Positions 17,873 to 30,168 of a stretch of 64,000 nt of DNA are shown one piece after another; within the stretch, counting starts at the first letter, position 1, and each line of letters starts with the position of its first letter. The position numbers and the translations under genes are program-made. The notes below the pieces were generated by a model. It was not told where the DNA came from. It searched no databases and saw only the letters and a list, made by a program, of their open reading frames with translations. This stretch comes from an uncultured Atopobiaceae bacterium (GTDB lineage: Bacteria; Actinomycetota; Coriobacteriia; Coriobacteriales; Atopobiaceae), in NCBI GenBank assembly GCA_944322145.1, contig CALUNW010000001.1, forward strand, positions 1 through 64,000, given 5' to 3'.

Positions 17873-18211
17873 ATGAAGAAGATCACCGCAATCATCCGGC
17901 CCGAGAAGCTCGAGGAGCTCAAGGACGCGCTCAACGAGAAGGGCGTCCACGGCATGACCGTCTACGAGTGCATGGGCTGCGGCAGCCAGCGCGGCTGGAC
18001 CGAGTACTACCGCGGAAAGCCCGTCATGCTTAACATGATTCCCAAGGTCAAGGTTGAGCTCGTGGTCAATAACGCGCAGGTCGACGGCTTGATTGACCTC
18101 ATCTGCGAGGTCGCGCGCACCGGCGAGGTGGGCGACGGCAAGATCTTCGTCTACCCCGTCGAGGAGTGCGTGCGCGTTCGCACCGGCGAGCGCGGCGTCC
18201 GCGCCGTGTGA
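17873..18211 (+). CDS. glnK: PII nitrogen regulatory protein
   Basis: A 112-residue PII signal protein that binds ATP/ADP and 2-oxoglutarate and gates AmtB. MKKITAIIRPEKLEELKDAL is the conserved N-terminus. The T-loop runs from about 37 to 58 and ends in PKVKVELVV. The B-loop is TGEVGDGKIFVYPV (about 82-95) and the C-loop RVRTGERG is near the end. The tyrosine normally uridylylated or adenylylated (Tyr51) is replaced: counting from EYYRGKPV, position 51 is Val. Covalent T-loop control of the usual kind is therefore unlikely. The SD GAGGAGG is strong. Tight linkage to amtB supports the GlnK name. Confidence 0.93.
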   Translation: MKKITAIIRPEKLEELKDALNEKGVHGMTVYECMGCGSQRGWTEYYRGKPVMLNMIPKVKVELVVNNAQVDGLIDLICEVARTGEVGDGKIFVYPVEECVRVRTGERGVRAV

Positions 18212-18270
18212 CAGGGCTGGGCTCCGGGTGCCGGACGACCGAGGAGGGGTCATCCTTCTCGCCCGGCCTC

Positions 18271-18413
18271 GAGGGTATGTACACTCGCCCCTGAGGGTAT
18301 GTGCACCCGTCTGGTTAGGGTGAGTTGCAAACTCCCTGGTAGACGGGCTACCGAGAAGAACGGGCGGGTCGCGGCGGTGTACACACCCTCCCGGGCGGGT
18401 GTACATACCCTCA
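18271..18413. repeat. GAGGGTATGTACACCC inverted-repeat element, right of glnK
   Basis: The left arm has GAGGGTATGTACACTCGCCC and GAGGGTATGTGCACCC. The right arm has GGTGTACACACCCTCC and GGGTGTACATACCCTC. The centre aligns with that of the element at 16230-16393, sharing TTGCAAAC, GGTAGA and CCGAGAAGAACG. It occupies the convergent junction between glnK and the metallophosphoesterase and may end transcription from both sides. Confidence 0.85.
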
Positions 18414-18444
18414 CGGAGCGCTCATGGAGCGCTCGCCGCCCGGG

Positions 18445-19086
18445 CTACACGCTCTCGACCGGGAAGAGGCCGCCGCGGCCCCCGATGGCGTCGTCGGGGA
18501 TGTCGAGCACGTACGAGCCGCAGCAGTTGACGATCGTGGTGCCGCAGGGGTGCTCGCGGACGCGCTCGATGCGGCCGTACTCCATGTGCACGTGCCCGTG
18601 CAGCAGGTAGCGCGGGCGCGTCCGCTCGAGCAGCGTCCCAAACGCCTCGAAGCCGCGGTGCGGAAGGTCGTCGAGGTCGCCGTAGCCGCGCGCCGGGGCG
18701 TGGGTCACCAGCAGGTCCACGCCCCCCGTCGCGCTGGCGAGAAGCGCCATCCGCGCGGCGCGTCGCCCCATCTCGGCCTCGGTGAAGCCGTGCACCTCGG
18801 GGTTGTAGCGGATCGACCCGCCGAGCCCCATGACGCGCAGCCCTCCGGCGTCGACCACGCGCCCGTCCACGGACACGCAGCCCTCGGGCGCGTGCCGGTC
18901 GTAGGCGCCGTCGTGGTTGCCCTGCACGTAGAGCAGCGGCACGTTGGCCAGGGTCACGATGTGCTCGAGGTAGGTGGCCGGCAGGTCGCCGCACGACACG
19001 ATCAGGTCGACGCCCGCCACGCGCTCGGCGTCCCAGTGGTCGTAGAGCCAGCCCTCCTCCACGTCCGCGATGGCAAGGATCCTCAT
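18445..19086 (-). CDS. Calcineurin-like metallophosphoesterase
   Basis: A 213-residue metal-dependent phosphoesterase. Motifs in order are IADVEEGW (residues 6-13), SCGDLP, VQGNHDG, VTHAPARG and LLHGHVHMEYG. These match the calcineurin-like fold, but the first motif has Glu where most members have His (D-x-H), so metal binding at site one may differ. ATG 19086 follows GGGGG. It starts 10 nt after the stop of the ParB-like/BMP gene, so the two are one operon. The substrate is unknown; phosphodiesters or nucleotides are possible. Confidence 0.82.
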   Translation of the reverse strand: MRILAIADVEEGWLYDHWDAERVAGVDLIVSCGDLPATYLEHIVTLANVPLLYVQGNHDGAYDRHAPEGCVSVDGRVVDAGGLRVMGLGGSIRYNPEVHGFTEAEMGRRAARMALLASATGGVDLLVTHAPARGYGDLDDLPHRGFEAFGTLLERTRPRYLLHGHVHMEYGRIERVREHPCGTTIVNCCGSYVLDIPDDAIGGRGGLFPVESV

Positions 19087-19096
19087 GCGAAGCCCC

Positions 19097-21058
19097 CTAG
19101 CGCGCCGTGTCCTTGAGCAGCACCGTCGAGGGGTCCACGGGGATCACGCCCGCGACCTCCACCTCCACGAGGCCGTCGCGGTCGAGCTCGCGCTGCTCGG
19201 GCAGGCGCCCCACCACGTTCTCGTTGAGCCAGCGCATGCGCACGATCTGCTCGCTCGTGAGCCGACCCGCCTCCGGGCCCTGCACCACGTCGCCGCCCTG
19301 GGCGACGAGCTCGCCGGTGAACGGGTGCACGCGCCCGGAGAGCACCGACTGGCGCAGCACGTCGACGAGCATGCGCTGTCCGCGCGGCAGGGCGTCGGAG
19401 AGCCGCACGTCGAGCACGCCGGCGGACATGCCCCACCAGTAGTTGAGCGACTGCCCCTGGATCTTCTCGCCCTCCTTCTTCCACGTGTCGTTTCTGATGG
19501 AGCGGACGAGCATCTCGTAATAGCGCCCCCACTTCCAGACGGGCTCGGCGAGGTGCGTCTCGGCGCCGCTGTCCTCGACGCGGTAGAGGCCCCAGGACTC
19601 CTTGGGCGCGAGCGGGTTGGCGTAGTCGCGCCCGGAGATGATGTGGACGCCCTCCTCGCGCAGCTCGCGGCGCCAGTCGTAGTCCTTGGCGGAGAACCAC
19701 TTGAGGTAGACGGTCGCGTAGGGGTCCACCATCTGGGCGCCGATGGCGAAGGCGTTGATCTCCGCCACGGTCGAGAAGACCGGGCTCTCGGCGACGTATC
19801 CCACCTTGTGGTGGCCCGCCAGGCTCGCCGCGAGTGCGCCGAGCAGGAACTTTGCCTCGTACATGCGCCCGTAGAAGCCGCGCACCGCGCTGTGCGAGAG
19901 GCTCACGGAGCAGTTGAGGTAGGCCGGGCCCGGGTGCTCCGCCGCGGCGCGCAGGGTCTGGCGCATCTGCGTGGGCGCGCAGGAGACGATGAGGTCGGCC
20001 TTGTGCTCGATCGCCTCGTCGACTGCCTGGTCGAAGGCGGCGTCGGAGCTGCGGTCGGTGAAGGCGTGGGTGACGACGGTGCCGGCGAGGCGCTCCTCGA
20101 GCTTTGCGCGCCCGCGCTCGTGCAGGCTGATCCAGCCCGAGGAGAGCGGGTTGCGGTCGTAGATGAAGGCCACGCGGAAGGGCTTGGCGAGCACGGCCTT
20201 CTTGGCGAGGTTCTTGAGCTTGGGAAGCGGCGCGGTGTGGTCCGCGCTCGGGTCCTCGAGATAGGCGCGGGCGCCCTCGCCCTGCTTGACCACGAACTCG
20301 CCCCAGACCTTGGCCACGTGCTCGTCCACCTCGCGCGGGGCGAGTGCGCGCACGTGCTCGAAGCCAAAGATCGAGACAAAGTATGCGAGCGCGTCGCCCA
20401 CCTGCAGGTCCAGATCGCCTCCGCCGCGGGCGCGGAACGAGGCGGAGAACGCGTCGAAGAGGGCGCGCAGGTCGCGCACCACGTCGTCGGGCCAGGGGGT
20501 CTCGAGGTCCTGGCCGAGAAGTGCCGCCAGCCGGGCGTAGAAGCCCTCCTCGGCGGAGGTGATGCCGTAGATGGGGCACACGCGGTAGAAGCGCGTGAAC
20601 TCGTGGTAGACGCGCAGGCCCTTCTCGTCGGAGGGCATGGGCGTCACGCGGGTGATGTTGGCCAGGATCGTGGGCATGCCCAGGTAGCGCGAGACCGAGA
20701 CGCGCTTGTTGCCCTCCTGCACGTAGAAGCGCTGGAGGTACTCGTAGACCACGATCGGGTCGCGCAGGCCCTCTGTGCGCTGGGAGTCGATGAGGTCGCT
20801 CCACTTGGCGGCAAACTCCGAGCCCGCCTCCGCGATGGGGAGAAAGCCGCTCGAGAACATGTTCTGGCGGCCGCGCGTCTTGGTGCCGGCGATGAGGGAG
20901 AGGTCGATCTCCGTGAGCCCGACGGGCACCTCGCCCTGGTAACCCTGGTTCTTGAGGATGTCGTCGAGCGCGGGCGGGTAGGGGTAGCGGCCTGCGGCGA
21001 CGTCGCGCTCCACCTGCTTGAGGCCGAGCTTGCGGGCCTTGGCGTAGTCCTCGAGCAT
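19097..21058 (-). CDS. ParB-like domain fused to BMP/Med (PnrA-like) ligand-binding domain
   Basis: A 653-residue protein without signal peptide or lipobox, so probably cytosolic. Residues about 48-140 resemble a ParB/sulfiredoxin-like fold, with GLTEIDLSLIAGTK, GLRDPIVVYEYLQRFYV and EGNKRVSVSRYLG. A helical linker follows. From about residue 293 (KPFRVAFIYDRNP) to about 545 it matches the basic membrane protein family (Bmp/PnrA/Med), with VSCAPTQMRQTL, VGYVAESPVFSTVAEINAFAIGAQ and VISGRDYANP-like blocks. The C-terminal 100 residues are unassigned. BMP proteins bind nucleosides or act as cytosolic regulators such as Med. ATG 21058 follows AAAGGGAG. It is co-transcribed with the metallophosphoesterase. 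Function is unknown; a nucleoside-responsive DNA- or nucleotide-acting protein is one inference. Confidence 0.72.
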   Translation of the reverse strand: MLEDYAKARKLGLKQVERDVAAGRYPYPPALDDILKNQGYQGEVPVGLTEIDLSLIAGTKTRGRQNMFSSGFLPIAEAGSEFAAKWSDLIDSQRTEGLRDPIVVYEYLQRFYVQEGNKRVSVSRYLGMPTILANITRVTPMPSDEKGLRVYHEFTRFYRVCPIYGITSAEEGFYARLAALLGQDLETPWPDDVVRDLRALFDAFSASFRARGGGDLDLQVGDALAYFVSIFGFEHVRALAPREVDEHVAKVWGEFVVKQGEGARAYLEDPSADHTAPLPKLKNLAKKAVLAKPFRVAFIYDRNPLSSGWISLHERGRAKLEERLAGTVVTHAFTDRSSDAAFDQAVDEAIEHKADLIVSCAPTQMRQTLRAAAEHPGPAYLNCSVSLSHSAVRGFYGRMYEAKFLLGALAASLAGHHKVGYVAESPVFSTVAEINAFAIGAQMVDPYATVYLKWFSAKDYDWRRELREEGVHIISGRDYANPLAPKESWGLYRVEDSGAETHLAEPVWKWGRYYEMLVRSIRNDTWKKEGEKIQGQSLNYWWGMSAGVLDVRLSDALPRGQRMLVDVLRQSVLSGRVHPFTGELVAQGGDVVQGPEAGRLTSEQIVRMRWLNENVVGRLPEQRELDRDGLVEVEVAGVIPVDPSTVLLKDTAR

Positions 21059-21114
21059 GGGGCTCCCTTTCTGTGAGGGACCGTTCCCATACATGGTAGC
21101 GAATTGCGCGGCGG

Positions 21115-21196
21115 CGCTTGTCCCAAAAGGGGACAGGACACAATTGGGACATTGCGCAATGTCCCAATTGTGTCCTGTCCCCTTTTGGGACAAGCG
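21115..21196. repeat. 82-bp perfect palindrome
   Basis: The sequence reads identically on both strands from 21115 to 21196, centred on ATTGCGCAAT with no unpaired loop. Each half contains CTTGTCCCAAAAGGGGACAG and CACAATTGGGACA, so the stem itself is built from smaller GGGAC/GTCCC palindromes. It sits in the divergent promoter region between the ParB-like/BMP gene and gltB (312 nt, no gene). TAGACT at about 21338 is a possible -10 for gltB. Confidence 0.95.
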
Positions 21197-21371
21197 GGGC
21201 CCCTAAGCTCCGCCACCTGCTCAGATTTCCCGGTCGTTTCCGGCGGGCGTCCCGCGGATGGCGAACAAACGACGTACAGGTAGCGAGCGCGTAGCAACTT
21301 CGTCTCCGTTTTTCTCGCCCTCGCGCGGGCGGCCCTAGACTCGCCATGGAAACCAGAAAGAGGGGAGTCCC

Positions 21372-26042
<4,671 letters not shown>

Positions 26043-26043
26043 C

Positions 26044-27507
26044 ATGGGAAGGCCCGGAGCGTATCTGACCGAGGGGCGCCGCGCGCACGAGCTGCGCCCG
26101 GTCGCCGAGCGCACGCGCGACTACGCGGAGCTCTACGAGCAGCTCCCGCCCGAGCAGCAGCGGGTCCAGGCGAGCCGCTGCATGATGTGCGGCGTTGCCT
26201 TCTGCCAGGCCGGGATCGGCTTTGGCGGGGCGCGCCCGAGCGGCTGCCCGCTGCACAACCTCATCCCCGAGTGGAACGACCTCATGTGGCGCGGCCTCTG
26301 GCGCGAGGCGGCCGACCGCCTGGCGCTCACCTCTCCGCTGCCGGAGTTCACGAGCCGCGTGTGCCCGGCCCTCTGCGAGGCGGCGTGCAACCTGGGCTGT
26401 CACGACGAGCCCGAGACCATCCACGACAACGAGCGCGCGATATCCGACTGGGAGTGGGAGCACGGCGGGCCGCGGCGGTTCGCGCCGCCGGCGCCGGACG
26501 CCCCGCGCGTGACGGTGGTGGGCTCCGGCCCGGCTGGCCTGGCGGCGGCGTGGGAGCTCGCCCGCCGCGGCGCGCGCGTGCGCGTGGTGGAGCGCGACGA
26601 CCGCGCGGGCGGCCTGCTCATGTACGGCATCCCCAACATGAAGCTGGAGAAGCAGGTGGTCGAGCGCCGCGTGCGCCTCATGGAGGAGCTGGGCGTGGAG
26701 TTTTGCCTGGGGACGGATGCTGCCGAGAAGGACGTGGCGTCGGAGCTTCTCGCCTCGTCGGACGCCGTGGTCGTGGCCGTGGGGGCGCGGGTCCCGCGCG
26801 GGCTCTCGGCGGCGGGCTTCGACGCGGGGCTCGCGGCGGGCGGCGTGGCCTTTGCCGTGGACTACCTCGCGGCGTCCACGCGGGCGCTGCTCGACGGCGG
26901 CGCGCCGGCGGTGAGCGCCGGGGGCCTCGACGTGGTGGTGATCGGCGGGGGAGACACGGGCAACGACTGCCTGGGCACCGCCGTGCGCCAGGGGGCGCGC
27001 TCGGTGCGCCAGCTCGAGTTCCTCCCGCGGCCGGCCGATCCGGGACCGGGCGCCGTGCGCTGGCCGGAGTGGCCGTCCACGCTCAAGACGGACTACGGCC
27101 AGGCCGAGGCCATCGAGCTCATGGGGGGCGAGATGCGCTCGTGGGCAGTGGACACGCGCGAGGTCCTTCTCGGCGAAGACGGCGCAGTGCGCGGGCTCTC
27201 CGTGGTCGACCTCGACTGGTCCGGCGGGAGGCCGGAGCCGGTCGAGGGCAGCGAGCGCGAGATTCCCGCGCAGCTGGTGCTCGTGGCGTGCGGCTTCACG
27301 GGGCCGGAGCGCGGCGTGTTCGAGGCGCTCGGCGTGGGCGCGGGGGAGCGCGGGCTTCCGGCCTGCGAGCCCGGGCTTCACCGGGCCGCCGGCGCGGGCA
27401 CGGTCTACGTGGCGGGCGACGCGCGGACGGGGTCGTCGCTCGTGGTGAGCGCGATCGCCGACGCGATGGCGTGTGCGGGCGAGGTCGCGGCCGACCTGGG
27501 GCTCTAG
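26044..27507 (+). CDS. gltD: Glutamate synthase small subunit
   Basis: A 487-residue FAD/iron-sulfur protein that passes NADPH electrons to GltB. The N-terminal cysteines for two 4Fe-4S clusters are all present (46, 49, 54, 68, 107, 111, 115, 119). The FAD site is VVGSGPAGLAAAWELARRG near residue 158, and the NADPH site is VVIGGGDTGNDCLGTAVRQG near 298. It ends with TVYVAGDARTGSSLVVSAIADA. AGGGAGG precedes ATG 26044, and only one base separates it from the gltB stop, so the two subunits are coupled. Length and motifs are normal. Confidence 0.95.
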   Translation: MGRPGAYLTEGRRAHELRPVAERTRDYAELYEQLPPEQQRVQASRCMMCGVAFCQAGIGFGGARPSGCPLHNLIPEWNDLMWRGLWREAADRLALTSPLPEFTSRVCPALCEAACNLGCHDEPETIHDNERAISDWEWEHGGPRRFAPPAPDAPRVTVVGSGPAGLAAAWELARRGARVRVVERDDRAGGLLMYGIPNMKLEKQVVERRVRLMEELGVEFCLGTDAAEKDVASELLASSDAVVVAVGARVPRGLSAAGFDAGLAAGGVAFAVDYLAASTRALLDGGAPAVSAGGLDVVVIGGGDTGNDCLGTAVRQGARSVRQLEFLPRPADPGPGAVRWPEWPSTLKTDYGQAEAIELMGGEMRSWAVDTREVLLGEDGAVRGLSVVDLDWSGGRPEPVEGSEREIPAQLVLVACGFTGPERGVFEALGVGAGERGLPACEPGLHRAAGAGTVYVAGDARTGSSLVVSAIADAMACAGEVAADLGL

Positions 27508-27509
27508 CC

Positions 27510-27692
27510 ATGTGCGGCGAGAAGGACATCGTGTGGCTGGTCGACGGGGAGGAGCGCCCGTTCGAGCCCCTGGAGGAGGCGCGGCGCCCCTGGCTCGAGG
27601 AGTCGTCGAACTGGGGCCAGCCGGACGCGCCCAACCGCGACGAGGACGCGGGGGACGAGGGTGACGACGCCCCGACCCTCGTGTGGCTGTGA
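27510..27692 (+). CDS. Small acidic protein of unknown function
   Basis: An open frame of 60 codons starts two bases after the gltD stop. The product is rich in Glu/Asp, with DEDAGDEGDDAP near the end, and has three VWL or similar tryptophan-containing blocks (DIVWLVDGEERPFEPLEE; PTLVWL). No strong SD is present, so expression would depend on coupling to gltD. I do not recognise a family. It could be a non-coding spacer with a chance frame, but codon usage is compatible with a gene. Confidence 0.4.
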   Translation: MCGEKDIVWLVDGEERPFEPLEEARRPWLEESSNWGQPDAPNRDEDAGDEGDDAPTLVWL

Positions 27693-27763
27693 CGCGGCCG
27701 CGCGTTCTTCTCGCCGCTTGCGGCACCCCGGCCCCGGACGAATCGCAATTCTAAAGCGCGGGC

Positions 27764-28696
27764 CTAGTCGTCCGCCCCGGGACGTCCCGCGTAGTCGCGC
27801 CCGCCCACCAGGCGGCGCAGCTCGGACTCGTTGCCGCGCACGAAGGCCTCGGCGAGTGCGGGATAGGCGAGGCGCGCCTCGTCGAAGAGGTCCGCGAAGC
27901 TCTCGTGGCGCACGCGGCCGTCGTAGGGGTCGCGCCAGGGCAGGCAGTCGAGGTTGGCCGCGGGGCACTCGTTGCCGCGCCGCACGTAGTGGGCCATGGC
28001 CTCGGCCTGCGAGATGCCGCGCGCGAGGCGCTCCACGATGCCCGCCGCCCTCGAGAGCGGGGAGCGCGCCGGGTCGATCAGGCGGTAGAGCCTCTCGTAG
28101 TCGCGCACGCAGCCCGCGTACTCGCGCGGCCCGACCGTCGTCCCAAAGACGGCGAGGGCGACCTGCGAGAGCAGCGCGCCGCCCACGCGCTCGATGCGCG
28201 CGGTGCGCATGAGGTTTGCCGCGGCGGGCCGCTCCTCGACGGTGGCGCCGCGCTTCTCCCAGAGGATCCAGCTGTCGACGTCGGACTCGATGACGGAATG
28301 GACCTCGATCTCGGCGTCTGCGAGGGTGGGGTCGGCGGCACAGAGCGCGCGCTGCTGCGAGATGACGAAGGGGTGCGCGGCGCGGTCGAGCGCGTAGTGG
28401 CCGAGCAGCCCCAGCGCGAAGGCGCGCCCGGCGCGCATGTCTGTCCGCGGCAGGTGCTCGACGCCGTCGCGCAGCGCCATGAAGGCATGGGTGATGCTGC
28501 CGCCCTGGATCTGGGAGGCGAGGCGATGACAGGTCGCGGCCTGCGCGGGGAGCGTGGAGAAGCGAACGAAGAGCGGGTCGGGGCCCTGATTGCCCAGCAG
28601 GAAGGCGAGCAGCTCCTCCTCCCCGGCGAGCAGCCCCGCGGGAAGGCCCGGCGCGATGTCCTCGCCGAAGATGTGATGCGTGATGATCGCGGGCAT
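27764..28696 (-). CDS. Zinc-dependent phospholipase C-like protein
   Basis: A 310-residue protein of the zinc-dependent phospholipase C superfamily found in many Gram-positive genomes. Histidine-rich motifs include ITHHIFGEDI (residues 4-13), GNQGPDPLFVRF (about 53) and LGLLGHYALDRAAHPFVI (about 95), which should bind zinc. No signal peptide is visible, unlike secreted toxins of this fold, so the cellular role is probably housekeeping or unknown. ATG 28696 follows AAAGGAG. It converges on the gltBD operon and stands alone on its strand. Confidence 0.78.
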   Translation of the reverse strand: MPAIITHHIFGEDIAPGLPAGLLAGEEELLAFLLGNQGPDPLFVRFSTLPAQAATCHRLASQIQGGSITHAFMALRDGVEHLPRTDMRAGRAFALGLLGHYALDRAAHPFVISQQRALCAADPTLADAEIEVHSVIESDVDSWILWEKRGATVEERPAAANLMRTARIERVGGALLSQVALAVFGTTVGPREYAGCVRDYERLYRLIDPARSPLSRAAGIVERLARGISQAEAMAHYVRRGNECPAANLDCLPWRDPYDGRVRHESFADLFDEARLAYPALAEAFVRGNESELRRLVGGRDYAGRPGADD

Positions 28697-28812
28697 GCTC
28701 GCTCCTTTCTGTGCATCTTATCTAGGTTAGCGCATCGGGTGGCCGAGAAGAACCACGGCCTTCTGGGCAAAACGCTGCCGTACGCTAAGGCACCGCTCAG
28801 CGGAAAGGGAAG

Positions 28813-28858
28813 TGTAAGGAGAATGTAAGGTGGCTATAAAAGGTAACGGGTGTTACCT
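28813..28858 (+). promoter_or_regulatory. Putative promoter/operator of the iron-type ABC operon
   Basis: Two direct TGTAAGG copies, 11 nt apart (about 28813-28830), precede TATAAA (28835-28840), a good -10. A perfect inverted repeat AGGTAAC-GGGT-GTTACCT (28841-28858) directly follows, a position where a bound repressor would block transcription. The regulator is unknown; a metal- or phosphate-responsive protein is a guess from the transporter type. Confidence 0.55.
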
Positions 28859-28899
28859 CTTCAGGCACATAAGGTACGCATAAAGGGAAAGGACCAGCC

Positions 28900-30045
28900 A
28901 TGACCAACATCTCGCGCAGGAACTTCCTTGCCGGCGCCGCCAGCGCCACCGTCCTCGGCCTCGCCGCCTGCAACGGCAGCGACGGCGGCAACCAGACCTC
29001 CGGCGGCGGCACCGAGGTCGCCGAGAACAGCGTCGGCGCCTCCGAGGACCTCATCAAGGCCGCCCAGGAGGAGGGCACGCTCGTCGTCTACGGCTCCTGC
29101 GAGGAGGACTACCTCGCCGCCGCCTGCAACCACTTCCAGGAGGTCTTTGGCATCGAGGTCCAGTACCAGCGCCTCTCCACCGGCGAGGTCCAGGCCAAGA
29201 TCGAGGAGGAGAACGGCAACCCCTCTGGCGACGTCTGGTTTGGCGGCACCACCGACCCCTACAACGTCGTGACCGCCGAGGGCCTGCTCGAGCCCTACGA
29301 GGCCGCCAACGCCTCCCACATCACCGACCCCAAGTACCAGGACGCCGACGGTAACTGGTACGGCATCTACACCGGCCTGCTGGGCATCATGTACAACAAG
29401 GACGAGGTCGAGCGCCTCGGCGTCACCCCGCCCGAGGACTTCGCCGACCTCACCGACCCACAGTACAAGGGCCTCATCTGGTCGTCCAACTACAACACGG
29501 CCGGCACCGCCAAGCTCATCGTCAACACGATGATCCAGAAGTACGGCCACGACGAGGGCATCCAGTTCCTCGTCGACCTCGACAAGAACGTCCAGGTCTA
29601 CACCAAGTCCGGCTCCGGCCCGTCCAAGAACATCGGCACCGGCGAGTGCACGATCGGCCTGGGCTTCCTGCACGACGGCATCTTCCAGATCGTGGACCAG
29701 GGCTACGAGAACATCGAGCTCGTCGTCCCGTCCTCCGGCACCTCCTGCGAGGTCGGCGCCACGGCCATCTTCAAGGGCTGCGAGCACCCCAACGCCGCCA
29801 AGCTCTGGATCGAGTACGCCCTCTCGCCCGAGTGCGTCGAGCTGGCCGCCCAGAACGGCTCCTACCAGTTCCTGGTCATCGACAACGCCGAGCAGCCGGC
29901 CATCGCCACCGAGTTCGGCCTCGACCCGAACAACACGATGGACTACGACTTCGAGGACGCCAAGGAGAACACCGACCAGTACGTGGCCGACGTCATGGAG
30001 GCCCTCGGCGGCGGCGACGACCGCTTCGAGACTGAGGACGCGTAA
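28900..30045 (+). CDS. Ferric-iron/phosphonate-type ABC transporter substrate-binding lipoprotein
   Basis: A 381-residue periplasmic-type binding protein of the Fbp/AfuA/PhnS group. The N-terminus has a Tat-like SRRNFLAG motif and lipobox LAAC with Cys24, so it is membrane-tethered. The conserved LVVYGSCEEDYLAAACNHFQ is followed by FGGTTDPYNVV and GLLGIMYNKDEVERLG. Members bind Fe3+ or 2-aminoethylphosphonate, and the two cannot be separated here. It is the first gene of an operon with a fused permease and an ATPase. A strong hairpin after it (30103) probably favours its mRNA. Confidence 0.85.
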   Translation: MTNISRRNFLAGAASATVLGLAACNGSDGGNQTSGGGTEVAENSVGASEDLIKAAQEEGTLVVYGSCEEDYLAAACNHFQEVFGIEVQYQRLSTGEVQAKIEEENGNPSGDVWFGGTTDPYNVVTAEGLLEPYEAANASHITDPKYQDADGNWYGIYTGLLGIMYNKDEVERLGVTPPEDFADLTDPQYKGLIWSSNYNTAGTAKLIVNTMIQKYGHDEGIQFLVDLDKNVQVYTKSGSGPSKNIGTGECTIGLGFLHDGIFQIVDQGYENIELVVPSSGTSCEVGATAIFKGCEHPNAAKLWIEYALSPECVELAAQNGSYQFLVIDNAEQPAIATEFGLDPNNTMDYDFEDAKENTDQYVADVMEALGGGDDRFETEDA

Positions 30046-30102
30046 GCCCCGGACCTGCTCGTTCTTATCGCCCGCCAAGGCGGGACACGTGTGATCTGAG
30101 CC

Positions 30103-30132
30103 GCGCCGGGCGGATGCTCATCCGCCCGGCGC
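30103..30132 (+). terminator. Strong hairpin between binding protein and permease genes
   Basis: GCGCCGGGCGGATG and CATCCGCCCGGCGC pair perfectly over 14 bp. The following bases are GCCCCTCC, not a T-run, so it is likelier an mRNA-stabilising or partial-termination hairpin that raises binding-protein output relative to permease and ATPase. Confidence 0.7.
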
Positions 30133-30168
30133 CCCTCCATGTAAGACGACCTATGAGAAGGGGTGGCT

